DNA of 64,000 nt from the NCBI RefSeq assembly GCF_051379705.1, contig NZ_CP179868.1, positions 2,480,001 through 2,544,000 on the forward strand. Reading direction: 5' to 3'. The first letter of the stretch is position 1; every line of letters begins with the position of its first letter. Shown here piece by piece: positions 60,764-64,000 of this stretch. The notes under the pieces are model-generated. The model saw nothing but the letters and a program-made list of their open reading frames with translations. It was not told where the DNA came from and made no database searches. The position numbers were made by a program, and so were the translations under genes. Source of the stretch: Ekhidna sp051379705 (lineage in GTDB: Bacteria > Bacteroidota > Bacteroidia > Cytophagales > Cyclobacteriaceae).

Positions 60764-61996
60764 ATGAAAAAATTATTTGCTATCGCAACGCTGATCACAG
60801 GAACACTAACAATGGTTTCTTGTGGTAGTGATGATGCCGTTGAACTTTCTACTGGAGAGCAACAAGAGGCGGCCTTGGAAGCAGTTGCAACTGCAGTCGG
60901 TGAAAATGTATCAACAGATGCTACTGCTACTGGAATAGATGTAAACGACTCAAATTTTGATTGGACACTTACCAACGGCTCTGCTCGAACTCAGCAAGAA
61001 TTAGATACTGTTAAGTACACAGCCAACATTTCAGAAGATGCAACATGGTCTGCAGATGTTGTTCACCAACTTGACGGCAGAATCACTGTCCTTGACGGAG
61101 CTACACTTACCATAGAAGCTGGAGCTGTAATTACTGGAAATGCAGATTTAGAAGGTGTAAATGCAGCTGTTTTAATGATCGCACGTGGTGGAAAGTTGAT
61201 GGCCATGGGAACAGCAGCAAATCCTATCATCATGACAACTACTGCGGATGATGGAAATCTTACTGCAGACAATAAAGGACTTTGGGGAGGATTAGTAATG
61301 CTTGGTAAGGCTCCAATTTCTGAAGAAACTGTGCCTGCCCAAATCGAAGGTGTACCTGCTGACGATACTAACGGACTTTACGGAGGCACAAATGCTAACG
61401 ACAATTCTGGAACTGTACAATACGTATCAATCAGACATGGTGGTGCTGTAATCGACGCAGCTGCAGGTGATGAAATCAACGGGTTTACACTTGGTGGAGT
61501 TGGTTCAGGAACTACCATTGATCACATCGAAATCTATGCAAATAGTGATGACGGAATCGAGTTCTTCGGTGGAAATGTAGATGTAGATTACTTGGTTGTA
61601 ACGCAAGTTGGAGATGATGCAATTGATATCGATCAGTCTTACTCCGGTGAGGTTTCAAACTACTTGGTTACTGTTGATGATAATTCAGATGAAGGCCTTG
61701 AAATCGACGGACGAGAAGGAGACCTACTTGGCGGAACTGCTGATAATTTCACATTAACAAACGGAACCATACAGGCAACTGGCGGAGCTTCAATCACTTG
61801 TGATTTCAAATCAAAAGCAAGAGGTACTGTTAACAACTTAAATGCAAATGGAGGCCAAATCAAACTTTCTGCTTCTTTCGATACTGAAACGTTGGATTCA
61901 GAAGAAGATGCAGCACAAAATGTGATTGATGGGAACCTTGTATTCACTGCTGTGAACGCAACATTCTCCATATATACCGACGATTTTGAACAATAG
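60764..61996 (+). CDS. Right-handed beta-helix lipoprotein
   Basis: The 410-residue protein has a lipobox (LTMVSC, Cys near residue 20), then a linker rich in Asp, Ala and Thr, and a repeated beta-strand domain (about 105-400) with coil-like motifs such as GVNAAVLMIARGGKLM, NPIIMTTTADDG and IYANSDDGIEFFGG, typical of parallel beta-helices. Similar proteins precede TonB receptors in Bacteroidota. It is probably a surface ligand-binding partner of the TonB receptor that follows, with phosphate or an organophosphate as a candidate given the upstream repeats. Confidence 0.78.
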   Translation: MKKLFAIATLITGTLTMVSCGSDDAVELSTGEQQEAALEAVATAVGENVSTDATATGIDVNDSNFDWTLTNGSARTQQELDTVKYTANISEDATWSADVVHQLDGRITVLDGATLTIEAGAVITGNADLEGVNAAVLMIARGGKLMAMGTAANPIIMTTTADDGNLTADNKGLWGGLVMLGKAPISEETVPAQIEGVPADDTNGLYGGTNANDNSGTVQYVSIRHGGAVIDAAAGDEINGFTLGGVGSGTTIDHIEIYANSDDGIEFFGGNVDVDYLVVTQVGDDAIDIDQSYSGEVSNYLVTVDDNSDEGLEIDGREGDLLGGTADNFTLTNGTIQATGGASITCDFKSKARGTVNNLNANGGQIKLSASFDTETLDSEEDAAQNVIDGNLVFTAVNATFSIYTDDFEQ

Positions 61997-62030
61997 ATAT
62001 TAATAAATCAACATACATATTGACCAAATG

Positions 62031-62058
62031 GCACCTTGATTCTATCAAGGTGCTTTTT
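62031..62058 (+). terminator. Intra-operon terminator between the lipoprotein and the TonB receptor
   Basis: GCACCTTGAT (62031-62040), loop TCT, ATCAAGGTGC (62044-62053), then five Ts. A perfect 10-base stem should lower receptor transcription relative to the lipoprotein. Confidence 0.88.
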
Positions 62059-62109
62059 CCTTTTTAAAATTATATGACATATAAAGGAATCATATCTAAT
62101 TTTTTTGAA

Positions 62110-64000
62110 ATGAAAAACAAAACACTTTTTACTTGCCTGCTGCTATGTGTAGGATTATCGTCATTCGCTCAGGAAGGATTCTTGAGAGGGAAGGTAATAG
62201 ATGAAACAACTGGCGAGGCATTGTTTGGTGCAACAGTAGTTAAGAAGGGGACCACCATTGGAGCAGTTGCAGACTTTGATGGAAATTACAGCTTATCACT
62301 TCCCGGCGGCACACACACCATTGTTTTTCAGTCTGTGGGATTCCAAAATATTATCATCGAAGATGTAAAGATTGCAGATGGTGAAGCAACAGTTTTGGAG
62401 GTTGTAATGAAAGAGGATGTTCAGCAACTCGGTGAAGTTGTAGTAACAGCACAAGTCGTTCGCGACAATGAAGTAGGAGTGATGCTGGTTCAGAAAAAGT
62501 CAATCAACACATTGGATGGAATTTCTTCTGCGACTTTCAGAAAAATTGGAGATAGCGACCTGTCAGGTGCAATGAAAAGAGTAACGGGTGTTTCTGTTCA
62601 AGGAGACAAATACGTTTACGTGAGAGGTTTAGGGGATCGCTACACCAAAACATCGATTAACGGGATGATAATTCCCGGCCTTGATCCGGACAGGAATGAT
62701 GTTCAGATTGATATCTTCCCAACAGGAATTCTGGAAAATGTACTTGTCTACAAGACTTTCACCCCTGACTTAACAGGATCTTTTACCGGTGGCCTTATTG
62801 ATATCCAAACTAAAAGTTTCCCTGAGGAAAAAAGCTCATCAGTTTCTTTCAGCCTGGGCTTTAATCCTGACATGCACTTCAATTCAGATTACCTTAGCTA
62901 CAAGGGATCTTCAACTGATTTTCTTGGGTTTGACAATGGTCAAAGAGAATTACCAGTAACATCCAACTTGGAAATCCCTCAGAACAATCAGACCACCAAC
63001 CTTTTCGACCCGACACTTGCAGGGACGAGAAATACCAGCTTTATGAACACTAGCTTTTCATTCAGCCATAGAAATCAAATTGTTGGTAAAAAATTCACCT
63101 GGGGATATAATGCATTATTTACCTACCGGAACAGAATCAACTATTTCGAAGGATTCGAAAGAAGAAGATACGAAAGAGACGGTACAGGCGATGATGTAGA
63201 ACTCATGAGAGATTTCACAGCAAAAGGTGATCTGTCAACAGATGAAACACTATGGAGTGGGCTAGTCTCGCTGGCAGCTAAAACTAGTAAGTCTACCATC
63301 GGCACCAATTTCCTTCACATTCAAAATGGAGTAAGTTCAGCGTTAGACAGAACAAGAAGTAATACTTCACTTAACAACCCGACTTTCCTTTACAATGATA
63401 TCCTGACGTACGCACAGCGTCAGATGACAAACAATATCCTTTTCGGTAAGCATCAATTGAATAGCAAATTGAAGCTTTCCTGGACGAACTCATTGATTTT
63501 CTCGAAGCAGTATGAGCCGGATTACAGGGAGACAGCCATCAATGAAGATGGTGGACAGCTAGGATTCCGAAACGGTGGTTTGATCAACAGATTCTGGAGA
63601 AATCTATCCGAAGTAAATGAGAGCTTTAGAGTGGATTTGGAGTATGAACTAAATAAGAAGAATAAGCTTAAGTTCGGTGGAGCTTATACCTACAGAGATA
63701 GAGAATTTGATGTTTACAATTATTCATATGGCAATCTGCTCACAAGCAACGTAGATAGTACAGATCCCAATGATCTCTTGCCAGAAAATGTAATTAGCCC
63801 TGAGCGTCCAACAGGTTTATTCATTCAAAATGCTACAGATCCTAGCAACGCATATGATGGACAACAAAATCTTGCTGCCGGGTACGTAATGAATGAAATG
63901 TCGATTACAGATAAATTAAAATCGATATATGGTGTGAGACTGGAATCAGTAAACATGTTTTATACAGGCGTAGTTGAGCAAGAAGATGGATCACAAGCTT
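62110..64000 (+). CDS. TonB-dependent outer-membrane receptor (truncated by window edge)
   Basis: The frame is open from the ATG at 62110 to the edge, giving 630 residues. It starts with a signal peptide (about 1-20, ending FAQ), then a carboxypeptidase-like regulatory domain (LRGKVIDETTGEALFGATVV, about 25-110), a linker (EVVMKEDVQQLGEVVVTA), a plug (DLSGAMKRVTGVSVQGDKYV, then VRGLGDRYTKTSINGMIIPG, about 160-200) and the first barrel strands. It belongs to the SusC-like/CirA-type group, but no susD gene is adjacent; the beta-helix lipoprotein occupies that position. Confidence 0.9.
   Translation, partial: MKNKTLFTCLLLCVGLSSFAQEGFLRGKVIDETTGEALFGATVVKKGTTIGAVADFDGNYSLSLPGGTHTIVFQSVGFQNIIIEDVKIADGEATVLEVVMKEDVQQLGEVVVTAQVVRDNEVGVMLVQKKSINTLDGISSATFRKIGDSDLSGAMKRVTGVSVQGDKYVYVRGLGDRYTKTSINGMIIPGLDPDRNDVQIDIFPTGILENVLVYKTFTPDLTGSFTGGLIDIQTKSFPEEKSSSVSFSLGFNPDMHFNSDYLSYKGSSTDFLGFDNGQRELPVTSNLEIPQNNQTTNLFDPTLAGTRNTSFMNTSFSFSHRNQIVGKKFTWGYNALFTYRNRINYFEGFERRRYERDGTGDDVELMRDFTAKGDLSTDETLWSGLVSLAAKTSKSTIGTNFLHIQNGVSSALDRTRSNTSLNNPTFLYNDILTYAQRQMTNNILFGKHQLNSKLKLSWTNSLIFSKQYEPDYRETAINEDGGQLGFRNGGLINRFWRNLSEVNESFRVDLEYELNKKNKLKFGGAYTYRDREFDVYNYSYGNLLTSNVDSTDPNDLLPENVISPERPTGLFIQNATDPSNAYDGQQNLAAGYVMNEMSITDKLKSIYGVRLESVNMFYTGVVEQEDGSQA

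Overview
This is chromosomal DNA from a Bacteroidota, most likely a free-living, probably marine, Cytophagales-type bacterium. The evidence is the promoter consensus (TTG or TTTG, 19-20 bases, TAnnTTTG) found repeatedly, the rpmB and rpmG-DUF4295 ribosomal genes, Bacteroidota-restricted families (DUF4295, DUF4230, DUF4856, DUF5522, DUF6134, the hydrolase-OsmC fusion), TonB receptors with an N-terminal carboxypeptidase-like domain, and scarce Shine-Dalgarno sequences. No phage, insertion sequence, CRISPR array or rRNA was seen.

Layout. 1-9.4 kb: a truncated tricorn-type protease, rocD, small ribosomal genes (rpmB; rpmG and DUF4295), an aminopeptidase P, ftsY, a TPR histidine kinase and a convergent response regulator. 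9.4-13.4 kb: a hydrolase-OsmC fusion followed by an AT-rich surface-glycan patch (two glycosyltransferases and a sulfotransferase). 13.4-26 kb: mostly minus-strand housekeeping, with probable operons RND permease-ileS-lspA-DUF1835 and glyS-MtfA peptidase-dgt. 26-39.4 kb: antiporter, DUF547, ugd, acyl-CoA dehydrogenase, rpsU-xer-hpf, thioredoxin-fold proteins, a 400-base gene-free stretch with two perfect DnaA boxes, ClC channel, map, a coiled-coil secreted protein and fumC.

39.4-48.7 kb is the most interesting region. A 17-base palindrome (TTTAGAATnATTCTAAA) lies over or next to the promoters of a LuxR-type regulator, a five-gene envelope operon (DUF4856, imelysin, HTTM, TonB receptor, CxxCH lipoprotein) and a three-gene ferritin cluster (Cys-rich 61-residue protein, DUF6686-like protein, ferritin). 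This looks like a local metal regulon, most likely iron, that couples uptake to storage and contains several uncharacterised proteins.

48.7-55.2 kb: TrmH-like methylase, mutS, a new 56-residue ORF, tRNA-Gly and tRNA-Leu, an aminolipid acyltransferase pair (GlsB/GlsA or OlsB/OlsA type) and DUF4230. 55.2-58.1 kb: an arsenic locus (ACR3, ArsR, a degenerate VOC protein, ArsI-like protein, phosphatase-type arsenate reductase) with a palindromic ArsR-type operator before each of the first three genes. 58.1-64 kb: NDH-2, MoxR, then a beta-helix lipoprotein and a truncated TonB receptor behind an array of TTAACA repeats in roughly helical phase, resembling a Pho box.
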